Assembly: GCA_937898635.1 (NCBI GenBank)
Contig: CALEJW010000203.1
Coordinates: forward strand, 1-24,638
Source of the DNA: an uncultured Pseudomonadota bacterium
GTDB taxonomy: Bacteria; Pseudomonadota; Gammaproteobacteria; Burkholderiales; Usitatibacteraceae
DNA: 24,638 bases
Reading direction: 5' to 3'
Positions 14,509-22,864 of the stretch are shown here, in pieces. Under the pieces are notes generated by a model that saw only the letters and a list, made by a program, of their open reading frames with translations, ran no database searches and had not been told where the DNA came from. Position 1 is the stretch's first letter. Each line of letters opens with the position of its first letter. Made by a program: the position numbers and the translations under genes.

Positions 14509-15954
14509 TCACGCGGCCGCCTCCTGCGAGTCGCGCTTGCGCGGAATGCGGATCCGGAAATGGGCGCCGGGGCCGTCGAGGATCTCGACGCGGCCCTTGT
14601 GGAGGTTCACGTACTCCTTCACGATCGACAGGCCCAGCCCGCTGCCCTTGATGGCCGCGATCGGCGCGTCGGTGCCGCGGTAGAAGGCCTCGAAGACCTT
14701 CTCGCGCTCGGGCGCCGGGATGCCCGGCCCCTCGTCGGCCACCTCGAAGACGGCGTCCGTGCGGTCCTTGTAGAGCTTCACCGTCACGAGCCCGCGTTCC
14801 GGCGAGTACTTCACCGCGTTCGACAGGAGGTTGTCGAGCATCGCCCGGATCTTCTCCTCGTCGCAGTAGGCCGTCACGTTCTCGGCGTTGAAGTCGACGC
14901 GGATGCCCTTGGCCACCATGGCGAGCTTGCGGTCGTTCACGACGCGCTTGGCGACGTCGCGCAGCGGGACGATCTTCGCGTCGAGGAAGGAGGCCTGGGC
15001 GTGGACGGCGCTGTAGTTGAGCAGGCCCTCGATGAGGCGCCTGAGCTCGATCGAGTTCTCGCGCAGGATGAGCGCGATCTCCTGCTGCTCGGCGTTGAGC
15101 CCGCCCACGACGCCCGAGGAGAGCAGGTCGGAGCCCTCGCGAAGGGCGGTGAGCGGCGTCTTCAGCTCGTGCGAGATGTGCTGCAGGAATCGCGTCTTCT
15201 GCTCCTCCAGCGTGACCAGCCGCCGGCGCAGCCAGTCGAGCTGCTCGCCCAGGCGGACCATGTCGCCGGGGCCCTCGATCTCGATCCCGCGCGCGAACTC
15301 CCCGTCGCCCAGGCGGCGGATGCCGGAACTCACCTGGTTGATCGGGCGCGCGATGAGGAAGGTGAAGCTCGCGATGAGGAGCACCGCCGTCGGGATCAGG
15401 GCGACCAGCATCCAGAAGACGCCGCTCCTCGCCTTGACCGCCTGCGCCCGGAGCCGCTCGATGCCCTCCTCGATCACGCCGTCGCCCAGGGAGACCAGCG
15501 ACTGCGCGCGCGAGGCGAGGAGCCGGAACTCGTTCGTCAGGCGCATCGAGAGCTCCGGCGAGGAGCCCTGGCGCGAGAGCCGCCCGTGGATCTCCTCCTC
15601 GATCCGCGCGATCGCGGCCGTCTCCACGCGCTGGGCCTCGCTGAGCGACATCGACTCGAGCGCGCGCAGCGTCGCGGCGAAGGCGGCGCGCTCCCCGCGG
15701 TAGGCCTCGAGGAAGGGGGCCTCCCCCGCGACGGCGTACTGGCGCGCGGTGCGCTCGAGGGAGGCGACCTGCCCGGTGAGGGTCCGGCTCGCCTGGGTGA
15801 CCTTCACGGCGGCGAGCACGGCCTGCTCGGAGAGCGCGGCGAGCTTGTCGAAGGCGACCGCGTTGGCGAAGAGCGCGAAGACGAGCGGGGCCGCGACGAT
15901 CGTGAAGCCGATGAGGAGCAGCGACAGGAACGATCGCGGGTAGGAGATGCGCAT
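14509..15954 (-). CDS. glrK: Sensor histidine kinase, GlrK/QseE type
   Basis: The 481-residue membrane kinase has a first membrane helix at about 9-31, a periplasmic helical sensor region to about 178, a second helix at about 179-201, HAMP at about 202-255, HisKA with H262 in HISHELKTPLTALREGSDLL, and HATPase_c with N-box N375/N379 (LDNLLSNAVKYS), DEGPGIP 407-413 and GSGLGLSIVKEY 437-448. The HELKTPLTALREG...LL context and partner gene fit GlrK. It should phosphorylate the GlrR-type regulator downstream; the signal is unknown. The gap to that regulator is about 170 bp and holds no recognisable qseG/glrG lipoprotein gene, which lies between the two in E. coli. Confidence 0.88.
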   Translation of the reverse strand: MRISYPRSFLSLLLIGFTIVAAPLVFALFANAVAFDKLAALSEQAVLAAVKVTQASRTLTGQVASLERTARQYAVAGEAPFLEAYRGERAAFAATLRALESMSLSEAQRVETAAIARIEEEIHGRLSRQGSSPELSMRLTNEFRLLASRAQSLVSLGDGVIEEGIERLRAQAVKARSGVFWMLVALIPTAVLLIASFTFLIARPINQVSSGIRRLGDGEFARGIEIEGPGDMVRLGEQLDWLRRRLVTLEEQKTRFLQHISHELKTPLTALREGSDLLSSGVVGGLNAEQQEIALILRENSIELRRLIEGLLNYSAVHAQASFLDAKIVPLRDVAKRVVNDRKLAMVAKGIRVDFNAENVTAYCDEEKIRAMLDNLLSNAVKYSPERGLVTVKLYKDRTDAVFEVADEGPGIPAPEREKVFEAFYRGTDAPIAAIKGSGLGLSIVKEYVNLHKGRVEILDGPGAHFRIRIPRKRDSQEAAA

Positions 15955-16037
15955 CGCGGGCGGAGGGGCCGGAGTTGGGCGAGGGATTATCCTCCGCGCG
16001 CCGCGCCGGAGGCAATCGAGGCTCCCGCGCCGCGTGC

Positions 16038-16043
16038 TATGAT
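16038..16043 (+). promoter_or_regulatory. Candidate -10 element for the DUF3460-like gene (TATGAT)
   Basis: TATGAT lies 31 bp before the ATG at 16074 in the gap shared with the divergent kinase gene. No clear -35 element is visible. Confidence 0.35.
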
Positions 16044-16073
16044 CGCCGCCGTTTCCCGCCCGCCCCGCCCCCG

Positions 16074-16289
16074 ATGCCCTACGTTTCCGAAGCGACGCGC
16101 TTCCTCAAGGCGCTCCACGACGAGCATCCCGAGCTTCGCGAGCTGCGCAGCCGCAACCGCGCCACCTGGTGGGACCGCCCCCAGGAGCCCGGGATCCTGG
16201 TCGAGCGCGAGGCGGCGCGGGTGCCGCAGGCCTCCTACGTGTACTTTCCCCGACCGCGTCCCCCGCGGGAGGGCAGCCCGGACGCCTAG
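16074..16289 (+). CDS. Small DUF3460-like protein
   Basis: The 71-residue hydrophilic protein has the pattern SEATRFLKALHDEHPELREL, then RNRATWWDRP in the middle and AARVPQASYVYFPRP near the end. This matches DUF3460, a family of unknown function largely confined to betaproteobacteria. There is no signal peptide or membrane segment. The ATG at 16074 aligns with the family start; there is no strong ribosome binding site. It diverges from glrK and its last bases overlap the end of convergent serB by four bases. Confidence 0.72.
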   Translation: MPYVSEATRFLKALHDEHPELRELRSRNRATWWDRPQEPGILVEREAARVPQASYVYFPRPRPPREGSPDA

Positions 16290-17134
16290 GCCGGGAAGAG
16301 GCGCAGCACGCCTTCCAGTCCCACGTGGGCGAGCGAGTGCGTGGCCCGCTCGCGCACGATCGGCTTGGCGTGGAAGGCGATGCTGGTGCCGGCCTCGGCC
16401 ATCATCTCGAGGTCGTTGGCGCCGTCGCCGATCACCAGCACGCGTCGCTTCGCGAGCGCGAGCGCCTGTCTCAGGCGCGCCACGTGGCGCGCCTTCCCGG
16501 ACGCGTCCACGAGCGCGCCGCTCACGCGGCCGGCGATGCGCCCGTCCTCGATCGCGAGCGCGTTCGCGTGCGCCTCGTCCAGGCCGAGGCGCTCGCGCAG
16601 CCGGTCGGTGAAGTAGGTGAAGCCTCCCGAGACGAGGAGCGTCCTCAGGCCGGTCCTGCGCGCGGCCTCGACGAGCGCCTCGGCCCCGTCCGTGAGCCGC
16701 ACGCGCTCGCGGTACACGCGCTCGAGCACGCCCTCGTCGAGCCCCGCGAGCGCCGCCACCCGCCGGTGCAGGCTCGCGGGCCAGTCGATCCCGCCCTCCA
16801 TCGCGGCCTGCGTCACGGCCGCGACCTCGGCCTTGCGCCCGGCGAAGTCGGCGATCTCGTCGATGCACTCGACCGTGATGAGGGTCGAGTCCATGTCCAG
16901 CGCGAGGAGCCCGAAGTCCGCGAGCCGGCTGCCGTCCGCGACGAAGCCGCCGTCGAGCCGGGCGGCCTCGCAGCGGGCGGCGACCGCCTCGCGCGTGGCG
17001 GGATCCGCGCCGGCGATCCGGAAGCCGCGGCCGTCGATCCGCTCGATGGCGGCGCCGCGCGAGAGGTCGCGAAGCGCCTCGAGGTCCGCCGTCGCGACCT
17101 GCGCGCCCTGGACGACGAGGTGGAAGCCGCTCAT
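16286..17134 (-). CDS. serB: Phosphoserine phosphatase SerB
   Basis: The 282-residue HAD-family enzyme makes L-serine from O-phosphoserine. A short N-terminal regulatory-like domain (about 1-72, apparently one ACT-like unit) precedes the catalytic domain. The nucleophile D80 and acid D82 are in LLALDMDSTLI, S169 in LLVSGGFTYF, K214 in SGKARHVA, and the metal-binding aspartates in VIGDGANDLEMM (about 234-245). The ATG overlaps the mfd stop by four bases (ATGA), so the two are translationally coupled. Serine is also the substrate of CysE, encoded in the same window. Confidence 0.94.
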   Translation of the reverse strand: MSGFHLVVQGAQVATADLEALRDLSRGAAIERIDGRGFRIAGADPATREAVAARCEAARLDGGFVADGSRLADFGLLALDMDSTLITVECIDEIADFAGRKAEVAAVTQAAMEGGIDWPASLHRRVAALAGLDEGVLERVYRERVRLTDGAEALVEAARRTGLRTLLVSGGFTYFTDRLRERLGLDEAHANALAIEDGRIAGRVSGALVDASGKARHVARLRQALALAKRRVLVIGDGANDLEMMAEAGTSIAFHAKPIVRERATHSLAHVGLEGVLRLFPA

Positions 17135-20100
17135 GGCGCGGCGAGCCGGTTCATGAACGCGCGCACCTCCGCCGCTCGCGCCCGGAGATCGGCGATCGCG
17201 GCCTCGATGCGCACCCGGTCCGGTCCCGGCATGCGGTAGCGCCCGCCCGATTGCACCAGCGCGATGATCCGCCTGCCGTCCACGGGCGGATCGGGCACGA
17301 ACTGCACGACGATCGCGGCCGGGCTCGCATCGACGCGCGCGATCCCGAGCGGCGCGCCCTGGACCCTGAGCCGGTGGCACTCGAGCAGCACCCGCGCCGG
17401 TTCCGGGAGGCTCCCGAAGCGGTCCACGAGCTCCTCGGTGAGCCGCTCGAGCTCCTCCGCGGACGCGCAGTTCGCGAGCCGCTTGTAGAGGACGAGGCGC
17501 TCGTGCACGTCGCCGCAGTAGGCGTCCGGCAGCAGCGCGGGCGCATGCAGGTTCACTTCCGTCGCGACGGCGACCGGGCGCGCGAGGTCGGGCTCGCGCC
17601 CCGCCTTCAGGGACTTCACCGCATGCTCGAGCATCTCCGTGTACAGCGCGAAGCCCACGTCGTGGATTCCGCCGGACTGGCTCTCGCCCAGCACCTCGCC
17701 GGCGCCGCGGATCTCGAGGTCGTGCATGGCGAGGTAGAAACCGGCGCCGAGGTCCTCCATCGCCTGGATGGCCTCGAGGCGCTTGCGGGCGCTCGCGCCG
17801 AGCGCCTCCTCGGGCGGCGTGAGGAGATAGGCGTAGGCCTGGTGGTGGGAGCGGCCCACGCGGCCGCGCAGCTGGTGCAGCTGGGCGAGCCCGAAGCGGT
17901 CGGCGCGGTCGATCACGATCGTGTTGGCCGTGGGCACGTCGATGCCGGTCTCGATGATGGTCGAGCAAAGCAGGACGTTGGCGCGCTGGTGGTAGAAGTC
18001 GCGCATCACGCGCTCCAGGTCGCGCTCGCGCATCTGGCCGTGGGCCACGCTGATGCGCGCCTCCGGCAGGAGCTTCTCCAGCGCCTCGCGGCGGTTCTCG
18101 ATCGTCTCGACCTCGTTCCACAGGTAGTAGGCCTGCCCGCCGCGCTTGAGCTCCCGCAGCACCGCCTCGCGCACGATCCCGGCCGAGTGGCGCGCGACGA
18201 AGGTCTTGATCGCGAGGCGGCGCTGGGGGGCGGTCGCGATGACGGAGAAGTCGCGCAGGCCCTCGAGGGACATCGCGAGCGTGCGGGGGATGGGCGTGGC
18301 GGTGAGCGTGAGCACGTCGACCTGCGCGCGCAGGCGCTTCAGGACCTCCTTCTGGCGCACGCCGAAGCGATGCTCCTCGTCGATGATGACGAGGCCGAGG
18401 TTCGCGAACGCCACGTCCTTCTGGATGAGCTTGTGGGTGCCGATCGCGATGTCCACCGAGCCGTCGGCGAGGCCCGCGATCGCCCCGGCGGTCTCCTTCG
18501 CGCTGCGGAAGCGCGAGAGCTCCGCGAGCTTCACCGGCCAGGGGGCGAAGCGGTCGCTGAAGTTGGCGAAGTGCTGCTCGGCGAGGAGCGTGGTGGGAAC
18601 CAGGATCGCCACCTGCCGGCCCGCGGCCACCGCGACGAAGGCCGCGCGCATCGCGACCTCGGTCTTGCCGAAGCCCACGTCGCCGCACACCAGGCGGTCC
18701 ATGGGCTTCGCCGAGGTCATGTCCTCGATCACCGCGCGGATGGCGCTCGCCTGGTCGGGCGTCTCCTCGAACTCGAAGGCGGCCGAGAAGGCCTCGTAGT
18801 CCTGCGCCTTGAGGGGAAAGGCGTAGCCCTGGCGCGCCGCGCGCCGCGCATAGAGGTCGAGGAGCTCCGCGGCGGCGTCGCGCACCTGCTGCGCGGCCTT
18901 GCGGCGCGCCTTCTCCCACTGGCCGCTGCCGAGGCGGTGAACCGGGGCGTCCTCGGGCGCGCCGCCCGAGTAGCGGCTGACCAGGTGCAGCTGCGCGACG
19001 GGCACGTAGAGCTTGTCGCCGCCCTCGTAGGCGAGGTGCAGGAATTCCGTCGGGCCCTCGCCGAGGTCGAGCGTCACGAGTCCCTGGTAGCGGCCGATGC
19101 CGTGCTGGCTGTGGACGACGGGATCGCCCGGCTTCACCTCCGCGAGGTCGCGCAGCATCGCCTCGGCGCTCGAGCGGGCGCGCGCGTCGCGCCGGCGCGA
19201 CTGGCGCACCTGCGAGGGGTAGAGCTCCGCCTCGGTGACGATCGCGAAACGCTCCGCGGGAACGGCGAAGCCCGCGGCGAGCGGTCCGTGCGTGAGCGCG
19301 AGGGGCGCCTGCGAGCGCGCGAAGCCCTCCCAGCCCTCGACCGGCGCGGGGTCCAGGCCGTGCTCGGCGAACATCTGCGCGAGCGTCTCCCGGCGGCCCG
19401 GCCCTTCCGCGACGACGAGGACCCGCCCCTCGAACCCGGCGGCGAAGCGCCCGAGCGCGCGCAGCGGGTCCGGGGAACGGCGATCCACGCCCACCTCCGG
19501 CAGGCCGGTGGCGGCGAGCGCGGGCGCGCCGGCCGGCGCGGGGCCGGCCGGCCCGCGCTTCACGTCGAGCCTGGGGAAGTCGCGCAGGCCCGTGAAGAAC
19601 GCCTCCGCCGGAAGGTAGAGCTGCTCCGGAGGCAGGAGAGGCCGGTCCGCGTCGCCGCGAAGCAGTTCCCAGCGGCCCTTGAGGTCCCGCCAGAATGCCT
19701 CCGCGCCCGCCGGCACGTCCTCCTGCAGCACGCAGGTCGCCCCGGGCGGCAGGTAGTCGAAGAGCGTGGCCGTCGCCTCGAAGAAGAGCGGCAGGTAGCA
19801 CTCGACGCCCGCCGGCGCGATGCCGTGGGAGACGTCCTTGTAGGCGCGGCGCTTCGTGGGGTCGCCCTCGAAGCGCTCGCGGAAGTTCGCGCGGAACCTC
19901 GCCCGCGCCTCCTCGTCCATGGGGAACTCGCGCGCCGGCAGCAGGCGGACCTCCGCGACGGGATAGATGGAGCGCTGCGAGTCCACGTCGAAGCTGCGGA
20001 TGGACTCGATCTCCTCGCCGAAGAGGTCGAGCCGGTAGGGCACGGCGCTGCCCGTCGGGAAGAGGTCGACCAGCCCGCCGCGGATGCAGAACTCGCCGGG

Positions 20101-20532
20101 CGCCATGACCTGCTGGACGGCGGCGTAACCGGCGAGCGCGAGCTGCGACTTCAGCGCCTCGAGGTCGAGCCGCGACTTCTGCTTGAGGAAGAAGGTCCGC
20201 GCCGCGAGGTAGCTGCGCGGCGCGAGGCGCTGCAGCGCGGTGGAGACGGGAACGAGCCCCACGTCGCAGGCGCCCTGCGAGAACTGGTGCAGGGTCTCGA
20301 GCCGCTCGGAGACGAGGTCGGGGTGGGGCGAGAACTGGTCGTAGGGCAGGATCTCCCAGTCCGGCAGGCGGTTCACCGCGAGGCCGGCGTCGAACCAGGA
20401 AATCTCGTCCCGCAGGCGCTCGGCGTCCTGCGCCGACTCCGTCACCACGAAGACCGGCCGCGCGGCCCTCGCGAGGCGCGCGATCCAGAGCGCGTCCGAG
20501 GAGCCCGAGCGGGCGACCGCGGGCCTTGCCAA
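17131..20532 (-). CDS. mfd: Transcription-repair coupling factor Mfd
   Basis: The 1133-residue translocase removes RNA polymerase stalled at DNA lesions and recruits UvrA. The N-terminal UvrB-like region (about 10-330, with RLPDWEILPYDQFSPHPDLV) is followed by the RNA-polymerase-interacting domain (about 470-530, VVHSQHGIGRYQGL). The helicase motor follows with Walker A GDVGFGKTE, DEEHRFGV, TATPIPRTLA and TGIDVPTANTIV, then the TRG region (LHQLRGRVGRS) and a C-terminal regulatory domain. The only available start is TTG at 20532, since an in-frame stop (the fumarase TAG) lies two codons upstream. The N-terminus is about 10-15 residues shorter than I would expect. It sits between fumarase and serB in an apparent operon. 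Confidence 0.95.
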   Translation of the reverse strand: MARPAVARSGSSDALWIARLARAARPVFVVTESAQDAERLRDEISWFDAGLAVNRLPDWEILPYDQFSPHPDLVSERLETLHQFSQGACDVGLVPVSTALQRLAPRSYLAARTFFLKQKSRLDLEALKSQLALAGYAAVQQVMAPGEFCIRGGLVDLFPTGSAVPYRLDLFGEEIESIRSFDVDSQRSIYPVAEVRLLPAREFPMDEEARARFRANFRERFEGDPTKRRAYKDVSHGIAPAGVECYLPLFFEATATLFDYLPPGATCVLQEDVPAGAEAFWRDLKGRWELLRGDADRPLLPPEQLYLPAEAFFTGLRDFPRLDVKRGPAGPAPAGAPALAATGLPEVGVDRRSPDPLRALGRFAAGFEGRVLVVAEGPGRRETLAQMFAEHGLDPAPVEGWEGFARSQAPLALTHGPLAAGFAVPAERFAIVTEAELYPSQVRQSRRRDARARSSAEAMLRDLAEVKPGDPVVHSQHGIGRYQGLVTLDLGEGPTEFLHLAYEGGDKLYVPVAQLHLVSRYSGGAPEDAPVHRLGSGQWEKARRKAAQQVRDAAAELLDLYARRAARQGYAFPLKAQDYEAFSAAFEFEETPDQASAIRAVIEDMTSAKPMDRLVCGDVGFGKTEVAMRAAFVAVAAGRQVAILVPTTLLAEQHFANFSDRFAPWPVKLAELSRFRSAKETAGAIAGLADGSVDIAIGTHKLIQKDVAFANLGLVIIDEEHRFGVRQKEVLKRLRAQVDVLTLTATPIPRTLAMSLEGLRDFSVIATAPQRRLAIKTFVARHSAGIVREAVLRELKRGGQAYYLWNEVETIENRREALEKLLPEARISVAHGQMRERDLERVMRDFYHQRANVLLCSTIIETGIDVPTANTIVIDRADRFGLAQLHQLRGRVGRSHHQAYAYLLTPPEEALGASARKRLEAIQAMEDLGAGFYLAMHDLEIRGAGEVLGESQSGGIHDVGFALYTEMLEHAVKSLKAGREPDLARPVAVATEVNLHAPALLPDAYCGDVHERLVLYKRLANCASAEELERLTEELVDRFGSLPEPARVLLECHRLRVQGAPLGIARVDASPAAIVVQFVPDPPVDGRRIIALVQSGGRYRMPGPDRVRIEAAIADLRARAAEVRAFMNRLAAP

Positions 20533-20535
20533 CGC

Positions 20536-22050
20536 CTAGGCTGCGACGACCGGGATCTTGCCGATCTTCGCGCGCCACTCCGCCGGGCCGGCCTTGTGCA
20601 CCGCGTTGCCCCCGGCGTCCACGGCCACGGTGACGGGCATGTCCTTCACCTCGAACTCGTGGATCGCCTCCATGCCGAGGTCCTCGAAGGCGAGGACGCG
20701 GGCCTTGCGGATGGACTTGGACACGAGGTACGCCGCGCCGCCCACGGCGATGCAGTAGGCCGCGCCGTGCTTCCTGATCGACTCGATGGCGACCGGCCCG
20801 CGCTCGCTCTTGCCGACCATGCCGATGAGGCCGGTCTTCGCGAGCATGGGTTCGACGAACTTGTCCATGCGCGAACTCGTCGTCGGGCCCGCGGGACCCA
20901 CGGCCTCCTCGCGCACGGCGTTCACGGGACCCACGTAGTAGATGAAGCGGTTGGTGAAGTCGACGGGGAGCTTCTCGCCCTTGGCCATCATGTCCACCAG
21001 GCGCTTGTGCGCGGCGTCCCGGCCGGTGAGGAGCTTTCCGGAAAGCAGCAGGGTCTCGCCGGCCTTCCAGGTCGCGAGGTCGGCCTTGGTGAGCGTGTCG
21101 AGGTCCACGCGCCGGCTCCTCGCGAAATCGAGGGCGAGCTTCGGCCACTCGGAAAGGTCGGGCGGATCGAACGCGGCGGGCCCGCTGCCGTCGAGCACGA
21201 AGTGCTGGTGGCGCGTGGCGGCGCAGTTGGGCAGCAGCGCCACGGGCTTGGAGGCGGCGTGCGTGGGGTAGTCGTTCACCTTCACGTCGAGCACGGTGGT
21301 GAGGCCTCCCAGGCCCTGCGCGCCGATGCCGAGCGCATTCACCTTGTCGTAGAGCTCGAGGCGCAGCTCCTCGGCGCGGTTCTTCGGCCCCCGCGCGAGA
21401 AGCGCCTGGATGTCGATCGGGTCCATCATGCCCCACTTGGCCATGAGCATCGCCTTCTCGGGCGTGCCCCCGATGCCGAGCGAGAGGATCCCCGGCGGGC
21501 ACCAGTCCGCGCCCATCGTGGGCACGACCGAGAGCACCCAGTCGACCACGGAGTCGGAGGGAAGCAGCATCGCGAACTTGCTCTTGTTCTCCGAGCCGCC
21601 GCCCTTGGCCGCGACGATCACCTCGACCTTGTCGCCCGGCACGAGCTCCACGTGGACGACGGCGGGCGTGTTGTCGCCGGTGCTCTTCCTCTTGCCGTCG
21701 GGATCCGCCAGCACGGAGGCCCGCAGCGGGTTGTCCTTGTCGGTGTAGGCGCGGCGCACGCCCTCGTCGACCATCTGCTGGAGCGTGAGCTTCGCGTCCC
21801 AGCGCACGTCCATGCCGACGCGCAGGAAGGCGATGGCGATGCCGGTGTCCTGGCACATGGGGCGGTGGCCCTCGGCCGACATGCGCGAGTTGATGAGGAT
21901 CTGCGCCATCGCGTCGCGGGCCGCGGGCGAGGCCTCGCGCTCGTAGGCCGCGGCGAGCGCGCGGATGTAGTCGGCCGGGTGGTAGTAGCTGATGTACTGG
22001 AAAGCGTCGGCGACGCTCTGGATGAGGTCTTCCTGGCGGATGGTGGTCAT
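20536..22050 (-). CDS. Class I fumarate hydratase ([4Fe-4S] enzyme)
   Basis: The 504-residue protein interconverts fumarate and L-malate in the TCA cycle. The N-terminal alpha-type and C-terminal beta-type fumarase domains are fused, as in FumA/FumB. Cluster cysteines are C66 (RPMCQDTG), C184 (ADWCPPG) and C276 (LLPNCAATRHQHF). The C-terminal part holds VGPAGPTTSSRMDKF, RGPVAIESIRKHGAAY and AFEDLGMEAIHEFEV. Its oxygen-sensitive cluster depends on Fe-S assembly, such as the isc system in this window. It is the first gene of the fumarase-mfd-serB run; its TAG stop is 3 bp before the mfd TTG. Confidence 0.94.
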   Translation of the reverse strand: MTTIRQEDLIQSVADAFQYISYYHPADYIRALAAAYEREASPAARDAMAQILINSRMSAEGHRPMCQDTGIAIAFLRVGMDVRWDAKLTLQQMVDEGVRRAYTDKDNPLRASVLADPDGKRKSTGDNTPAVVHVELVPGDKVEVIVAAKGGGSENKSKFAMLLPSDSVVDWVLSVVPTMGADWCPPGILSLGIGGTPEKAMLMAKWGMMDPIDIQALLARGPKNRAEELRLELYDKVNALGIGAQGLGGLTTVLDVKVNDYPTHAASKPVALLPNCAATRHQHFVLDGSGPAAFDPPDLSEWPKLALDFARSRRVDLDTLTKADLATWKAGETLLLSGKLLTGRDAAHKRLVDMMAKGEKLPVDFTNRFIYYVGPVNAVREEAVGPAGPTTSSRMDKFVEPMLAKTGLIGMVGKSERGPVAIESIRKHGAAYCIAVGGAAYLVSKSIRKARVLAFEDLGMEAIHEFEVKDMPVTVAVDAGGNAVHKAGPAEWRAKIGKIPVVAA

Positions 22051-22107
22051 GGGCGCTCGGGCCCGCCGGCGCGCGGCGGCCCTTCGTCGGGGAAAGGGAG
22101 TGGGGTC

Positions 22108-22113
22108 ATTCTA
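22108..22113 (-). promoter_or_regulatory. Candidate -10 element for the fumarase-mfd-serB operon (TAGAAT)
   Basis: TAGAAT on the minus strand lies about 60 bp before the fumarase ATG in the 157-bp gap after the yqhA-like gene. No matching -35 hexamer is evident. A short GC inverted repeat (GCGGGG/CCCCGC, about 22120-22136) lies next to it. Confidence 0.35.
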
Positions 22114-22207
22114 GTCCAAGGCGGGGGGTGCCCCGCAGCGTGAAAAGGTCCCATGCCGCGGGAGGCGGGGGCTTGCGCGAGGTCAAGGGCCGGCCGCGCC
22201 GGGTTCG

Positions 22208-22855
22208 CTAGTGCGGCTCCCGGACGGGATGCGGCATGATCCGGTCGCAGGCCGCGATCGCCATGGCGGAGAAGAGGAAGGCGACGTGGATCGCGGTCTG
22301 GGCCACGAGCACCTTCTCCGTGTAGTTGTCGGCGTTGATGAAGGTCTTGAGCAGGTGGATCGAGGAGATGCCGATGATGGCGGTGGCGAGCTTCACCTTG
22401 AGCACCGAGGCGTTCACGTGGGAGAGCCACTCGGGCTGGTCGGGGTGGCCCTCGAGGTCGAGGCGCGAGACGAAGGTCTCGTAGCCGCCGACGATCACCA
22501 TGATGAGGAGGTTCGAGATCATCACCACGTCGATGAGCGCGAGCACCACCAGCATGATCACCGTCTCGTTGAACTTGGGCGCGGCGTGGCCGATCACGTT
22601 GCCGGCCGCGTCCTTGATCTCCGGCAGGCTGTAGCCGACGCTTTCGATGAGGGAGGCGAGCGCGGCCTTGTTGCCGAAGGCGGCCTCCACGAGGTGCACG
22701 AGCTCCACCCAGAAGTGGAAGACGTAGACCGCCTGCGCGACGATGAGCCCCAGGTAGAGGGGCGCCTGCAGCCAGCGGGTCCAGAAGATGAAGCCGCCCA
22801 GGTAGCGAAGGGCGAGGGGTCTCGGGGAGGCGGGGGAGGGGATGGGCGCGGACAT
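22208..22855 (-). CDS. YqhA-like integral membrane protein (UPF0114 / TIGR00645 family)
   Basis: The 215-residue protein has three to four hydrophobic segments: about 22-48, 98-125, 152-172 and 185-205. It carries YqhA-family stretches such as FIFWTRWLQAPLYLGLIVAQ, IDVVMISNLLIMVIVGGYE, FVSRLD and KVKLATAIIGISSIHLLKTF. The biochemical function of the family is not known to me. The start codon is 9 bp after the stop of the upstream ligase gene, so the two are likely co-transcribed. Confidence 0.87.
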   Translation of the reverse strand: MSAPIPSPASPRPLALRYLGGFIFWTRWLQAPLYLGLIVAQAVYVFHFWVELVHLVEAAFGNKAALASLIESVGYSLPEIKDAAGNVIGHAAPKFNETVIMLVVLALIDVVMISNLLIMVIVGGYETFVSRLDLEGHPDQPEWLSHVNASVLKVKLATAIIGISSIHLLKTFINADNYTEKVLVAQTAIHVAFLFSAMAIAACDRIMPHPVREPH

Positions 22856-22864
22856 GGCGCGATT

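Noticed and set aside
20530..20540. A natural fumarase-Mfd fusion protein
   Set aside because: The frames are the same, but an ordinary TAG stop separates them and both proteins are complete by family length.
16286..21856. A very long (1856-codon) minus-strand open frame
   Set aside because: Only its last 282 codons are a real gene (serB). The rest is an off-frame reading of mfd and fumarase, dominated by Arg, Gly, Ala and Pro, as usual for high-GC DNA.
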